This document shows, piece by piece, positions 8,446 to 17,167 of a stretch of 43,526 bases of DNA. The DNA is from Betaproteobacteria bacterium. GTDB taxonomy: Bacteria; Pseudomonadota; Gammaproteobacteria; Burkholderiales; SG8-41. The translations under genes and the position numbers were made by a program. Under the pieces are notes generated by a model that saw only the letters and a list, made by a program, of their open reading frames with translations, did not search any database and was not told where the DNA came from. The DNA lies in contig CANJQI010000020.1 in NCBI GenBank assembly GCA_947476215.1, forward strand, positions 1-43,526, written 5' to 3'. How positions within the stretch are numbered: position 1 is the first letter of the stretch; each line of letters starts with the position of its first letter.

Positions 8446-9822
8446 TCAGATGATATTCAACGTCGGCGGAAGTTCGGCCATGTCTTGAATTTCATCCAGA
8501 TGCCAGAGGCGCTCGAGCAGCGCGGTGACGCGCGCTGAGCCCAGTGTATCTTCGGTGAGGCCGCGGAATTTCTCGACGATTTGTGCGGCGCTTTTTTGCG
8601 TGGCGAGATCATTTTCCTCGCCGCCGGATTCGCCCACCAGGCGCTCATCATTGCTGGTCACCACCGTAACGCGCGTGCGATGCTGCTGCGGCAGGCGTTC
8701 GAAGGCATTCGTGAACTCGGCATCTTCGATCACTTCTATTTTTTTCATCACCGCCCGCAGTTCCGGATTCCAGAGGTGTGCATCATCAAAGGTGCGCGTG
8801 TTGACGGTTCCATCCATCAAGGTGGCCGCAACCAGATAGGGTATGCTGTGATCGGCGGTTTCGCGGGAGTCGGGGTTCCAGCGGTGTTCGCCGCTGCCGG
8901 CACGTTCCCACGCGTGTTTGTAGACTTCAACGACCACCCGCTTGACGCTGGCGCTTCTGAGCGGCGCGACTTTTTCGGCGGCAAGCACGGATGATATGGA
9001 AAGTCCGCCGCACGGCCGCAGCTTGATGCTGGTATCGAGTATCTTGCACGGCTTGCTGTTACGCATGATGTCCAGATCGAATCGTTTTCTCGCCACATGA
9101 TCGCACCATCCCGCTTTGCCTTCGAAGGGCAGATGCGGGCCTTCCATGCCCGCGCGCGCCAGCAGCGCCGCGTATACGCCGGCGCGTGCCGCCTGTCCGG
9201 ATGCCGTGGCCTTGAACATCGACATGTGGCCGGTTCTTACCTGTCGCAATATGTTGTTGGGTACGATCGCCATGGCGATGCAATGCGATAGTTGTTCAAC
9301 CGATAATCCCAACAGTTTGCCTGCACCCATCGCCACGCCCAGACAATTAAACGTGGCATGATCGAACCCCATGTTGTCGAAACCATCGCTTAATCGCGTG
9401 TAGGTCTCGTAGGCGATCAGGACGCTGGTAATGAGATCGCGGCCGCTGGCGTGCGCAAATTCGGCAACGCCCAGCAAGGGTGTAATGACATCGCTGGGAT
9501 GGCCGCCAAAGCTTCCGGCTTTCTGATAGTTGTCGGTCAACTCTATGTAGCGTGCGGTGATGCCGTTGACGAACGCCGCAAGATCGGGCGCGGTCTTCAT
9601 GCGCGTTCCGATGATCGTGGCGCCCGCGGGATCCGGCATGCGCGCCGCAAGGTTGCGCGAAATCCGGCATGGCTCCGCGAAGAAGCCCGCAAAAAGCGCG
9701 CCCAGTGTGTCGATGACGCGCACCTTCGCGGCGTGCTTCGCTTCGGCTGTAATGTCGTCGTATCGCAGGTCGCACGCGTAATGCGCGAGACACTGTTGAA
9801 TGCTGTCCACGGGTTTATCCAA
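8446..9822 (-). CDS. MmgE/PrpD family protein, PrpD-type active site
   Basis: 458 aa. The family includes 2-methylcitrate dehydratase (PrpD), cis-aconitate decarboxylase and iminodisuccinate epimerase. N-terminal all-helical domain with VRVIDTLGALFAG, then the active-site segment NGITARYIELTDN and GGHPSDVITPLLGVAEFA, which matches the RY/W-x-DF-x-D ... HPSDN pattern of PrpD rather than the AHALD pattern of decarboxylase-type members. The C-terminal alpha/beta domain carries RETADHSIPYLVAATLMDG. The start is a TTG at 9822 without a clear ribosome-binding site; an internal GTG at 9810 is possible. It is 16 bases downstream of a second PrpD-type gene, presumably in one operon. Substrate unknown. 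Confidence 0.88.
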   Translation of the reverse strand: MDKPVDSIQQCLAHYACDLRYDDITAEAKHAAKVRVIDTLGALFAGFFAEPCRISRNLAARMPDPAGATIIGTRMKTAPDLAAFVNGITARYIELTDNYQKAGSFGGHPSDVITPLLGVAEFAHASGRDLITSVLIAYETYTRLSDGFDNMGFDHATFNCLGVAMGAGKLLGLSVEQLSHCIAMAIVPNNILRQVRTGHMSMFKATASGQAARAGVYAALLARAGMEGPHLPFEGKAGWCDHVARKRFDLDIMRNSKPCKILDTSIKLRPCGGLSISSVLAAEKVAPLRSASVKRVVVEVYKHAWERAGSGEHRWNPDSRETADHSIPYLVAATLMDGTVNTRTFDDAHLWNPELRAVMKKIEVIEDAEFTNAFERLPQQHRTRVTVVTSNDERLVGESGGEENDLATQKSAAQIVEKFRGLTEDTLGSARVTALLERLWHLDEIQDMAELPPTLNII

Positions 9823-9838
9823 GCCGTTATACCGACCG

Positions 9839-11218
9839 TTACGCAGACTTCGCGGGTATGCGTGTCAACGTGAACAGCTCCTTCAAGTCGTTCACCTGTT
9901 CCAGATTCCACACCAGATCGAGCAGCGCGCGCGCACGTTTTTTGGGTATCAAACCCTTGATTTGTGAAAGGAATTTCTCATTGATCTCGTCGTCCGACAT
10001 GGGATTGGCGGGGTGCCCTTTGGGGTTGGTCCGGTGCAACGTCACCAACTCGCCGGATTTCAGTTTCACTTCGAAGCGGCAATTGAAGGTTTTCGGGAAT
10101 ACCGCGGTATAGGCGGCATCGGGCTCTAGGCGGACTTTTTGTACCAGCGCCAGGATGGCGGGATCGCGAAAGCGCTCGGGCGTAAAAGTATGGTGCGTAA
10201 TTTCTCCATCGATCAGCGCAGCCCCGATCTGGTACGGCAGGCTGTGATCGGCGGTTTCGCGGGTCTGGGGGTCCCACAGATGAGGTTTGTCGGCGCGCGT
10301 AACTGCATAGCGCGTGACGAGATAAACGCATATGGACTCGATGTCCTTGTGCTTTACACGCTTGCGCAGTTCCAGTGCGGTACCGGTGGGAAGTTGCCCG
10401 GAATAATTGATCGGCAGATATTTGAATGCGGTGCCTTCAACCTTGTAGGGTATGGCGCCGCCACCGAAATCACCCAGTTCGAACGACTGCCCGAGCTGCT
10501 TCTTGAAACCGGCCTGTCCTTCGAACGGCTCGTCAGGCCCCGTCAGTCCTTCCCGCGCCAATAGGGCGGCGAACAAGCCGTTGCGGCTGCCGTTGGGACC
10601 GGCACACCCTTTCCAGTTGCTCAGTTCACCCATGCGCGTCTGCAACAAACCGATGTTGGGAACCAGCGCCAGACCGAGCGCGTTGCGCAACTGCCCGCGC
10701 GACAGGCCCAGCACCTTACCCGCGCCCAGCGCGGTGGCGAGCGCGTGATACATCGCGTAGTCCCATCCGCGCGCCGCAAGCGAACAACTGTCGGCGATCT
10801 GGCCGCATGCCTCATACGCGACAGCGATGCCCAGTATCAGCGCTTTGCCATTCTCGCCAGCGGACTCGGCGGCGGCGAGGATGCCGCCGATGTTGTCGCT
10901 CGGATGCGGCCCGCTGTCGCCTGAAAGCCCGAAGTAATCGTCGCTGAAGTCGCCATAGCGGATCATAGAGCCGTTGGTGAATGCCGCCAGTTCGGGCGAG
11001 GTGCGTATGCGCGTGCCTATGATGGTCGCCGGGTCTCTGGCATTGATGCCGCACGCCAGATTGCGTATGGCCTTCAGCGGCGCTTCGTGAAATGAACCTA
11101 TCGCGCATCCCAGCGCGTCAACCACGCATCGCTTGGCGGCGTGTACCGCGCCCGGCGTGAGATCCGCGTAACTCACGTCGAAGGTATACGAAACAAATTT
11201 CTCGGCGGTTCTGTCCAA
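9839..11218 (-). CDS. MmgE/PrpD family protein, PrpD-type active site
   Basis: 459 aa from the TTG at 11218, chosen because AGGAG lies six bases upstream and the family N-terminus (DRTAEKFVSYTFDVSYADL) begins there; an ATG at 11284 would add 22 unrelated residues and lie upstream of the promoter. Active-site segment NGSMIRYGDFSDD and GPHPSDNIGGILAAAES agrees closely with 2-methylcitrate dehydratase. C-terminal domain has RETADHSLPYQIGAALIDGE. It is first in a two-gene operon with its divergent paralogue, driven by a good sigma-70-like promoter. Two different PrpD-type proteins side by side may make a heteromer or act on two substrates; both are inference. Confidence 0.9.
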   Translation of the reverse strand: MDRTAEKFVSYTFDVSYADLTPGAVHAAKRCVVDALGCAIGSFHEAPLKAIRNLACGINARDPATIIGTRIRTSPELAAFTNGSMIRYGDFSDDYFGLSGDSGPHPSDNIGGILAAAESAGENGKALILGIAVAYEACGQIADSCSLAARGWDYAMYHALATALGAGKVLGLSRGQLRNALGLALVPNIGLLQTRMGELSNWKGCAGPNGSRNGLFAALLAREGLTGPDEPFEGQAGFKKQLGQSFELGDFGGGAIPYKVEGTAFKYLPINYSGQLPTGTALELRKRVKHKDIESICVYLVTRYAVTRADKPHLWDPQTRETADHSLPYQIGAALIDGEITHHTFTPERFRDPAILALVQKVRLEPDAAYTAVFPKTFNCRFEVKLKSGELVTLHRTNPKGHPANPMSDDEINEKFLSQIKGLIPKKRARALLDLVWNLEQVNDLKELFTLTRIPAKSA

Positions 11219-11254
11219 GGCTGTCTCCTGCGCGTTGCGTCCGTGATGGCGCCG

Positions 11255-11284
11255 ATTGTAGGCACGACACCACGCCGAGGTCAA
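11255..11284 (-). promoter_or_regulatory. sigma-70-like promoter of the PrpD-type gene pair
   Basis: On the minus strand TTGACC (11279-11284) and TACAAT (11255-11260) are separated by 18 bases, a near-consensus pair. It lies 37 bases before the TTG start at 11218 and supports that start over the longer frame. The region to 11352 is shared with the divergent dioxygenase gene; TATGCT at 11296-11301 on the plus strand is a weaker -10 candidate for that gene. Confidence 0.5.
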
Positions 11285-11352
11285 AGCATGTCATGTATGC
11301 TAATCTTGAGTTCAGACAATTTTCCGCGCGGGCATAGTCTCGGAGAGAGCAG

Positions 11353-12210
11353 ATGAGTTTGCGAATACACCCCTTGTCCTACAATCTGGGCGCTGAAATC
11401 ACCGGGGTGGATTTCAGCCGGCCGCAGAGCGAGCAGAATCTCGCGCTCATACACGGTGCATTTCTGGACCATAGCGTGCTGCTGTTTCGCGGGCAGCCTG
11501 TCACGCGCGAGCAGCACATAGCCGTCAGTGGCTGGTTTGGGGAGCTCGAGAGCAACGATGCCGCGCCCGTCATGCGCATCGAGAATTATCCGCAGATACT
11601 GATGGTCAGCCATAAGCCCAATCCAAACTGGAAACCCTCCGACGACTACGTCGGTAAAGTGTGGCATACCGATCATTCGCATACGCTGCATCCGGCCAAA
11701 GCGACGACGCTGCGTGGTGTCGAAGTGCCGGACATAGGCGGTGACACGATGTTCGCGAACATGTGCCTGGCCTATGAGACGCTGTCCGACGGCATGAAAA
11801 AACTGCTCGAAGGGCAGCACGCCATACATCCGGTGGGCGTGCATACGCGACGCATCGACAAATCGAGTCCGCAGCGCATGGCGGAATCGATACGGCGTAA
11901 TCCGCCGATCGCACAGCCGCTGGTGAGAGTGCATCCGGATACCGGCCGCAAGGCGCTCTACCTGTCGGTCAAACTGAAGCAGATCGTCGGTATGACGCCG
12001 GAAGAGAGTGCGCCGCTGCTGGATTACCTGTGCCGACACTCCGAAAAGCCGCAGTTTGTTTATCGCCACCACTGGCGCAAGGACGATCTGCTGGTGTGGG
12101 ACAACCGCTGCCTGATGCACATGGCGGTCAATGATTTCGACAAGACGCAGACGCGTTACCTCGAGCGCACGGTCATCAAGGGGACGCCGTCGGGTTACGC
12201 AACCACATGA
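11353..12210 (+). CDS. TauD/TfdA family Fe(II)/2-oxoglutarate dioxygenase
   Basis: 285-aa soluble oxygenase. The facial triad is visible: H105 and D107 in VWHTDHSH and the distal H256 in NRCLMHMAVNDF. R272 in RYLERTVIKG is the likely 2-oxoglutarate-binding arginine. Length and motif spacing are normal for the family, whose members hydroxylate taurine, alkylsulfates, phenoxyacetates and similar acids. Start ATG 11353 follows GGAGAGAGCAG. Its stop overlaps the next gene, a Bug binding protein, as ATGA, so uptake and oxidation are translationally coupled. Substrate not predictable; a carboxylate or sulfonate fits. Confidence 0.92.
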   Translation: MSLRIHPLSYNLGAEITGVDFSRPQSEQNLALIHGAFLDHSVLLFRGQPVTREQHIAVSGWFGELESNDAAPVMRIENYPQILMVSHKPNPNWKPSDDYVGKVWHTDHSHTLHPAKATTLRGVEVPDIGGDTMFANMCLAYETLSDGMKKLLEGQHAIHPVGVHTRRIDKSSPQRMAESIRRNPPIAQPLVRVHPDTGRKALYLSVKLKQIVGMTPEESAPLLDYLCRHSEKPQFVYRHHWRKDDLLVWDNRCLMHMAVNDFDKTQTRYLERTVIKGTPSGYATT

Positions 12211-13187
12211 GCACCGGCAATTCCGGCACGCATATGATCGTGCGAGTTTTGCTGATCGCAGGCGTGGCGGTCAGTGCTGGCACGCCGCATGCCCAGACCA
12301 CCGCCTATCCCAACAAACCGGTGCGCATCATGACATTTGGCGCCGGCGGCACGCTCGATTTCACCGCGCGCATGATGGCGCAGAACCTTGCCGAACCACT
12401 CGGTCAGCCAGTGATCGTCGACAACCGCAACGGCAGTCTGCCGATAGAAATCGCGGCCAAGGCGATGCCCGACGGTTATACCTTGCTGGTTTCCAGCGGC
12501 GTGCTGTGGCTGACTCCTTATCTCAGAGACCGTGTGTCGTGGGACCCGATCGGCGATTTCGCGCCGATTACCTTGCTGGTGATGTCGCCGAACGCGATTG
12601 CACTGCATCCGTCGGTGGCGGCAACGTCTGTCAAGGAATTGATCGCGCTGGCGCGGGCCAAGCCGGGCGTGCTGAATTACGCGACCTCGGGAACGGGAAC
12701 AGTCAATCACATTTCCGGGGAGTTGTTTAAATCCATGGTAAGCATTGATATCGTGCGCATCAACTATTCGAGCACCGGAACCGCGGTCACCGGATTGCTT
12801 GCCGGGCAAGTGCAGTTGATGTTCGCCAATCTCGCGGCGATGGCGCCGCACGTCAAGTCGGGGAAAATGAAGGCGCTGGCGGTAACCAGCGCGGAACCGT
12901 CGATACTGTTCCCCGGTCTGCCCACCATCGCGGCATCCGGGTTGCCCGGCTATGAAGCAGTCTCCCGCCTGGGGGCATTTGCCCCCGCCCGAACCTCCGC
13001 CACCATCGTCACCCGGCTTAATCAGGAGATGGTGAAAGTTCTCAACAAGACGGATGTAAAAGAAAAGTTTTTCAATTCCGGCATAGAAACGGTAGGCAGC
13101 TCACCGGCGCAACTCACTGAAAAAGTGAAATCGGAAATGGCGCGGCTAGGCAAAGTCATCAAGGACGCCAACATCCGCGACGAATAG
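12207..13187 (+). CDS. TTT (Bug) family substrate-binding protein
   Basis: 326 aa starting at the ATG that overlaps the dioxygenase stop (ATGA). Signal peptide runs to about PHAQ; mature start TTAYPNKPVRIM. Landmarks: GAGGTLDFTAR, VIVDNR followed by the shortest ligand loop of the set (NGSLPIEIAAKAM), PDGYTLLV, ISGELFKSMVS, LPTIAASGLPGYEAVS, and LGKVIKDANIRDE at the end. The usual PYKG is INYSSTG. Coupling to a TauD-type oxygenase hints that it delivers that enzyme's substrate. It faces the ABC ATPase gene tail to tail, 8 bases away, with no obvious terminator. Confidence 0.92.
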   Translation: MSTGNSGTHMIVRVLLIAGVAVSAGTPHAQTTAYPNKPVRIMTFGAGGTLDFTARMMAQNLAEPLGQPVIVDNRNGSLPIEIAAKAMPDGYTLLVSSGVLWLTPYLRDRVSWDPIGDFAPITLLVMSPNAIALHPSVAATSVKELIALARAKPGVLNYATSGTGTVNHISGELFKSMVSIDIVRINYSSTGTAVTGLLAGQVQLMFANLAAMAPHVKSGKMKALAVTSAEPSILFPGLPTIAASGLPGYEAVSRLGAFAPARTSATIVTRLNQEMVKVLNKTDVKEKFFNSGIETVGSSPAQLTEKVKSEMARLGKVIKDANIRDE

Positions 13188-13195
13188 TATCCGGA

Positions 13196-13918
13196 TTATC
13201 CGTGTTCAACGGTACTCGCGGCGGAACTGGGCGCATCGCTGACGATGGATCCGTCGCGCAACTCGATAGTGCGATCGCAGCGTGCCGCCAGGCGCGGATC
13301 GTGCGTGACCAGCAGAAACGCGGTGCCTTTCGTCTTGTTGAACTGACGCATCAGCGCAAATACTTCATCCGCGCTGTGCGTATCGAGATTGCCGGTCGGC
13401 TCATCGGCGAGTACCAGGTCGGGTGACAGCGATAACGCGCGTGCGATGGCAACGCGCTGCTGCATGCCGCCCGACAGCTGATTGGGCGGCTTGTTTAGTG
13501 CGTCGGCGAGGCCCACCGAAGTCAGAAGCTGTTGCGCATGCGCGCGATGTTCGCGCGTGAAGGCGCCGTCGCGCATCAAGCCGGGCAGCATCACATTTTC
13601 GATCGCCGTAAACGCCGGCAACAGGTGATGGAACTGGAACACAAAGCCCAGTGTCCGCAGGCGCGCACGTGTGCGCTCGTCATCATCGGCCTGCTGTATC
13701 GCGCGGCCTTTCAGGAGATAAGACCCGGCAGTGGGGCGTTCGAGCAAGCCGATCAGGTTAAGCAGCGTGCTCTTGCCGGATCCGGACGGACCTATCAGGC
13801 ATGCAAATTCGCCTGCTTGCAGCGCGATATTCACGCCATGCAATACTTCCGTGGCGACCGGCGAGCCTTCGTTATAGGTTTTGCGTATGTCCGCAAGCTC
13901 GATGATGGCGGCGTTCAT
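13196..13918 (-). CDS. ABC transporter ATP-binding protein (LolD/MacB type)
   Basis: 240-aa ATPase. Start ATG 13918 overlaps the stop of the permease gene (ATGA, 13915-13918); the open frame extending to 14110 is overlap only. Walker [10 protein letters not shown] at 43-51, Q-loop Q95, signature LSGGM at 148-152, Walker B LVLADEP at 168-174, H-loop H206 in LVTHDP. It follows the LolD/MacB pattern ('[17 protein letters not shown]'). With the FtsX-type permease it forms a two-gene exporter or mechanotransmission system. No periplasmic adaptor or outer membrane component is adjacent. Confidence 0.93.
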   Translation of the reverse strand: MNAAIIELADIRKTYNEGSPVATEVLHGVNIALQAGEFACLIGPSGSGKSTLLNLIGLLERPTAGSYLLKGRAIQQADDDERTRARLRTLGFVFQFHHLLPAFTAIENVMLPGLMRDGAFTREHRAHAQQLLTSVGLADALNKPPNQLSGGMQQRVAIARALSLSPDLVLADEPTGNLDTHSADEVFALMRQFNKTKGTAFLLVTHDPRLAARCDRTIELRDGSIVSDAPSSAASTVEHG

Positions 13919-15132
13919 ATGCGTATCGCCATCGCGGGGTCCAGCTTCGAAGCTCGGCGTGCCGGCATGGCGGCGGCGACTACGCCCAGCATGGCGGCGA
14001 CGATGAAGGTGTAAAAATAGAGATCCGGCTCCAGTCGCGCGACGAAGATGCGTGTGCCATCCGAGGCGCGCAGTATGCCGCTCATGACCGACGTCAGCGC
14101 ATAACCGCACAGACTGCCCAGCACCGCGCTGCTCGCGCCTATCAGCGCGCCCTGCAGCAGAAACACGCGCAGAATGCGGCCGCGCGACGCGCCCATGGCG
14201 CGCAGAATTCCGATTTCCTTGGTTTTTTGGACCACCGCCACGACCAGCACACTGGACACGCCGATCGCGACGACCAGTGCAAGAAAGAATCGCACCAGCA
14301 AGGTCATGATGGTCTGGTTCGAGAGTGCCGCCAGAAGTTGCGGGTTCGCCTGCGTCCAGCTTTCGACTTCATGCGGCATGGCATGGCCCAGACGCGACGC
14401 GAGCTTGGGTGCGCCAAACAGATCATCAACCGCCAGCTCTATGCTAGATACCCCACCGGGCAGGGCGTGCAGCGCCTGGGCCGTGGCGAGACCGACATAC
14501 ACACCGGCGCGATTGAGATTGCGTGCGCCCAGGTTGTAAATGCCGCGCACCTGATAGGCATCGCCGGGAGACGTTGGCGTCGACAGCCGCACCTTGTCGC
14601 CTATGCCCACGCCCAGATCCCTGGCAAGGTCGACTCCCATCAGCACATCACCCGGATCTACGCGCAGATCGCCGGCGACGATTTTTTCATTGAGGCGCGT
14701 CACCGCCACGAATGGCGCGAGGATGATGCCGGTGATGGTTACGGTTTTACTGGCATCGCCGCGGGCAATGATGCCGGGGCCTGCGGCGACAGGTGAAACG
14801 GCGCGTATGCCGGGGGTGTCGGCCAGTACCGGTACGAGGGATTGCCACTGCTCGACTGAGCGCAGTCTTTGTGCCCGAGTCTGTATCTGCGGTATCTGGG
14901 TAACGGCCGCGGGGGCGTCACGCAGCGGCCTGGCGACCTCCTCGGCGGGCCGTACTACGATATGCGCCTGCACGCCCAGCGTGCGTTTGATCAAATCGCG
15001 CTGCAGATCGCCGAGAAAACCGGTAATGAACACGATAACCGCAATGCCGATGGTGGTGCCCGCGACGATCAACAGCGTCTGCATGCCGCCTTCGCGCAGA
15101 AAGCGCAGCGCGACGGTCCATTCGAAACCCAT
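13915..15132 (-). CDS. FtsX/LolC-type ABC permease
   Basis: 405-aa inner membrane protein. One N-terminal transmembrane helix (about 17-40, LLIVAGTTIGIAVIVFITGF), a large periplasmic domain of about 230 residues, then three helices near the C-terminus (around 275-300, 323-350, 365-390) ending with [16 protein letters not shown], the standard FtsX-family tail. The coupling segment VQKTKEIGILRAMGASRGRI is intact. Members move lipoproteins, peptides or macrolides without crossing the substrate through the membrane. It is the only permease here, so a homodimer is likely. It lies 27 bases downstream of a Bug gene; functional link unknown. Confidence 0.9.
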   Translation of the reverse strand: MGFEWTVALRFLREGGMQTLLIVAGTTIGIAVIVFITGFLGDLQRDLIKRTLGVQAHIVVRPAEEVARPLRDAPAAVTQIPQIQTRAQRLRSVEQWQSLVPVLADTPGIRAVSPVAAGPGIIARGDASKTVTITGIILAPFVAVTRLNEKIVAGDLRVDPGDVLMGVDLARDLGVGIGDKVRLSTPTSPGDAYQVRGIYNLGARNLNRAGVYVGLATAQALHALPGGVSSIELAVDDLFGAPKLASRLGHAMPHEVESWTQANPQLLAALSNQTIMTLLVRFFLALVVAIGVSSVLVVAVVQKTKEIGILRAMGASRGRILRVFLLQGALIGASSAVLGSLCGYALTSVMSGILRASDGTRIFVARLEPDLYFYTFIVAAMLGVVAAAMPARRASKLDPAMAIRI

Positions 15133-15159
15133 GGTGGCGTTCCTGACTAGCCGTTGGAA

Positions 15160-16134
15160 TCAATAGGTAGCCGTGATGTTCGCGTCCTTGATGACGCGCG
15201 CCCACTGGGTCACTTCCGTCTCCACGATGGCTTTGAATTCCGCGGGCGTGCTGCCGGATGCATCCAGCGCCTGCGCGGCGAACTTGGTTTTGATTTCTTC
15301 CATCTGCACTATCCTGCGGATCTCGGCATTGAGCGGATTGATGATGTTGGCCGGCGTATCCGCGGGCGCGAACAAGCCATAAGTATTGAGCATGAGAAAG
15401 CCCGGATAGCCGGATTCGGCGACCGTCGGTACGCCGGGCAATGCGCCTACGCGCTGTGCACTCGAAACTGCCAGCGCGTTTACGCGTCTCGCATTGATCA
15501 TCGGTATGGACGCGGCGATGCTCAGGAACGCAACCTGTATTTCCCCGGCCACCAACGCGCTGATGGCAATGCCGGAACCCTTGTAAGGAACATGCACCAT
15601 GTTCATTCCGGCGCGGCTCATCAGCATCTCCATGGTGAGATGGACGGGTGCGCCTATGCCGGACGAACCATAGAGGATCTGTTTCGGACGGGCGCGGGCG
15701 AAGTTGACAAATTGCGCGACAGTCTTCACCGGCATGGAAGGATGGGCAACCAATACCACCGGCGCGCTCGCCACGGTCGAGATGTATGCAAAATCCTTCA
15801 GCAGATCGTAATTCAGTTTTTTGGGAAAAAGGCTGCGCGCAGGGGCCAATGCCGAGGTAAGTCCCATGAACAGGGTATAACCATCCGGCTTGGAACGCGC
15901 CGCGTACTCGGCACCGATGTTGCCGCCGCCGCCAAGTCGCGTTTCGAGCACGATAGGCTGACCAAAACGCTCGGTGAGTTTGGGCCCGATCAGGCGAACG
16001 ATGAAATCCGTTGTTCCGCCAACCGAGAATGCATCAATGATGCGTATCGGTCTGCTCGGGTAATCCGTGTCGGCGGCAATGGCGCCGAAGGTGGCGCACG
16101 CCAGTATTGATGCAATCAGGAGCCGCTTCCACAT
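15160..16134 (-). CDS. TTT (Bug) family substrate-binding protein, canonical loop type
   Basis: 324 aa from the ATG at 16134 (MWKRLLIAS opens the signal peptide, cut near IAA; the extension to 16182 is not family-like). Mature start DTDYPSRPIRII. It differs from most neighbours: loop 1 is FSVGGTTDF, and the loop after ETR is the full-length canonical LGGGGNIGAEYAARSK. Other landmarks are PDGYTLFMG, GAPVHLTMEMLMSRAG (ELF replaced), VPYKGSG and VIKDANITATY. Probably an older, separate branch of the family. Its ligand is unknown. Confidence 0.92.
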   Translation of the reverse strand: MWKRLLIASILACATFGAIAADTDYPSRPIRIIDAFSVGGTTDFIVRLIGPKLTERFGQPIVLETRLGGGGNIGAEYAARSKPDGYTLFMGLTSALAPARSLFPKKLNYDLLKDFAYISTVASAPVVLVAHPSMPVKTVAQFVNFARARPKQILYGSSGIGAPVHLTMEMLMSRAGMNMVHVPYKGSGIAISALVAGEIQVAFLSIAASIPMINARRVNALAVSSAQRVGALPGVPTVAESGYPGFLMLNTYGLFAPADTPANIINPLNAEIRRIVQMEEIKTKFAAQALDASGSTPAEFKAIVETEVTQWARVIKDANITATY

Positions 16135-16197
16135 GGCGTATTCCAATGAATGATAAGACCAATCAATTGTACATGACCGCAACTATCGTTATCGTAA

Positions 16198-17163
16198 CTA
16201 TTCGGCCTTGATTCCGGCATCCTTGATGACTTTGCCCCATTTGGTCATTTCGGCCTTGATGAGCGTGCCTAACTGTTCCGGCGTGTTGCCTACTGTTTCC
16301 AATCCCAGGCCGAGGAACTTCTCCTTTTGTTCCGCGTTGCTCAGCACGCGCACGATTTCCTGGTGCAGCCGTTGAATGATGGGATCGGGGGTTTTTGCCG
16401 GCGCGAAAATTCCGAGTATCGATCCGGATTCGTAACCGGGCAGGCCCGACGCCGCCACGGTAATAAGGCCGGGAAGCAGCGCGGACGGGCCGGCGCTGGT
16501 AACCGCAAGCGCCTTCAGCTTTGCGCTCTTCAGGTAGGGAAGTCCCGCCGGCGCGGTGGGGAACATGACGTGCAACTGGCCGGCGATCAGATCGATGAGG
16601 CCTTGCGCCGACGCCTTGTAAGCGACGCGCACAAGGTCTACGCGCGCCATGGCCTTGAACAATTCTCCCGCGAGATGGTAGGAAGATCCAGAGCCCGTGG
16701 TGCCGTAGTTGAGCGCGCCGGGCTTGCTTCTCGCCAGCGCAATCAAATCCTTGACGGTCTTAACCGGTAGTGAAGGATGGACGACCAGAACATTGGGCGT
16801 GGTCACAGCCAGCGTAATCGGCGCAAAATCCCGCACCGGATCGAAGGGCACATGATCTTGCAGGAACGGTGAAAGCCAGATCACCGTGCCGGCGATCAGC
16901 AACGTATATCCGTCGGGCGTTGCCTTGGCGACAATCTCGCCCGGAATAATTCCCGTGCCGCGATTTTCTATCACCACCGGTTGACCGAGGGGGCCCGTAA
17001 TATGCTGCGCGATGATGCGGGCCGCGACGTCACCAGCGCCCCCGGCGGCGGTTGCGACCATTTTTACAGGACGGTTCGGGTACGTCTGGCCGAACGCCGC
17101 ATCACCCGCGACTAGCATGGTGGCGACGGCATATAGACACGCTAACGGTATGTGCATGATCAT
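16198..17163 (-). CDS. TTT (Bug) family substrate-binding protein
   Basis: 321 aa from ATG 17163, five bases after the stop of the alpha/beta hydrolase gene; ATG 17157 is an alternative, and the frame extending to 17241 overlaps that gene. Signal peptide ends at AFGQ, mature start TYPNRPVKMV. Loop 1 is AAGGAGDVAAR; the loop after ENR is short (GTGIIPGEIVAKAT). Landmarks PDGYTLLIAG, YHLAGELFKAMAR, LITVAASGLPGYESGS, GKVIKDAGIKAE. Position directly after a hydrolase and a flavoprotein suggests it captures a substrate or precursor for that operon. Confidence 0.92.
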   Translation of the reverse strand: MIMHIPLACLYAVATMLVAGDAAFGQTYPNRPVKMVATAAGGAGDVAARIIAQHITGPLGQPVVIENRGTGIIPGEIVAKATPDGYTLLIAGTVIWLSPFLQDHVPFDPVRDFAPITLAVTTPNVLVVHPSLPVKTVKDLIALARSKPGALNYGTTGSGSSYHLAGELFKAMARVDLVRVAYKASAQGLIDLIAGQLHVMFPTAPAGLPYLKSAKLKALAVTSAGPSALLPGLITVAASGLPGYESGSILGIFAPAKTPDPIIQRLHQEIVRVLSNAEQKEKFLGLGLETVGNTPEQLGTLIKAEMTKWGKVIKDAGIKAE

Positions 17164-17167
17164 AGGT

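Noticed and set aside
13915-13918. longer ABC ATPase starting at 14110
   Set aside because: The additional 64 residues are the permease gene read in another frame; the ATG at 13918 with the ATGA overlap begins exactly where family homology does.
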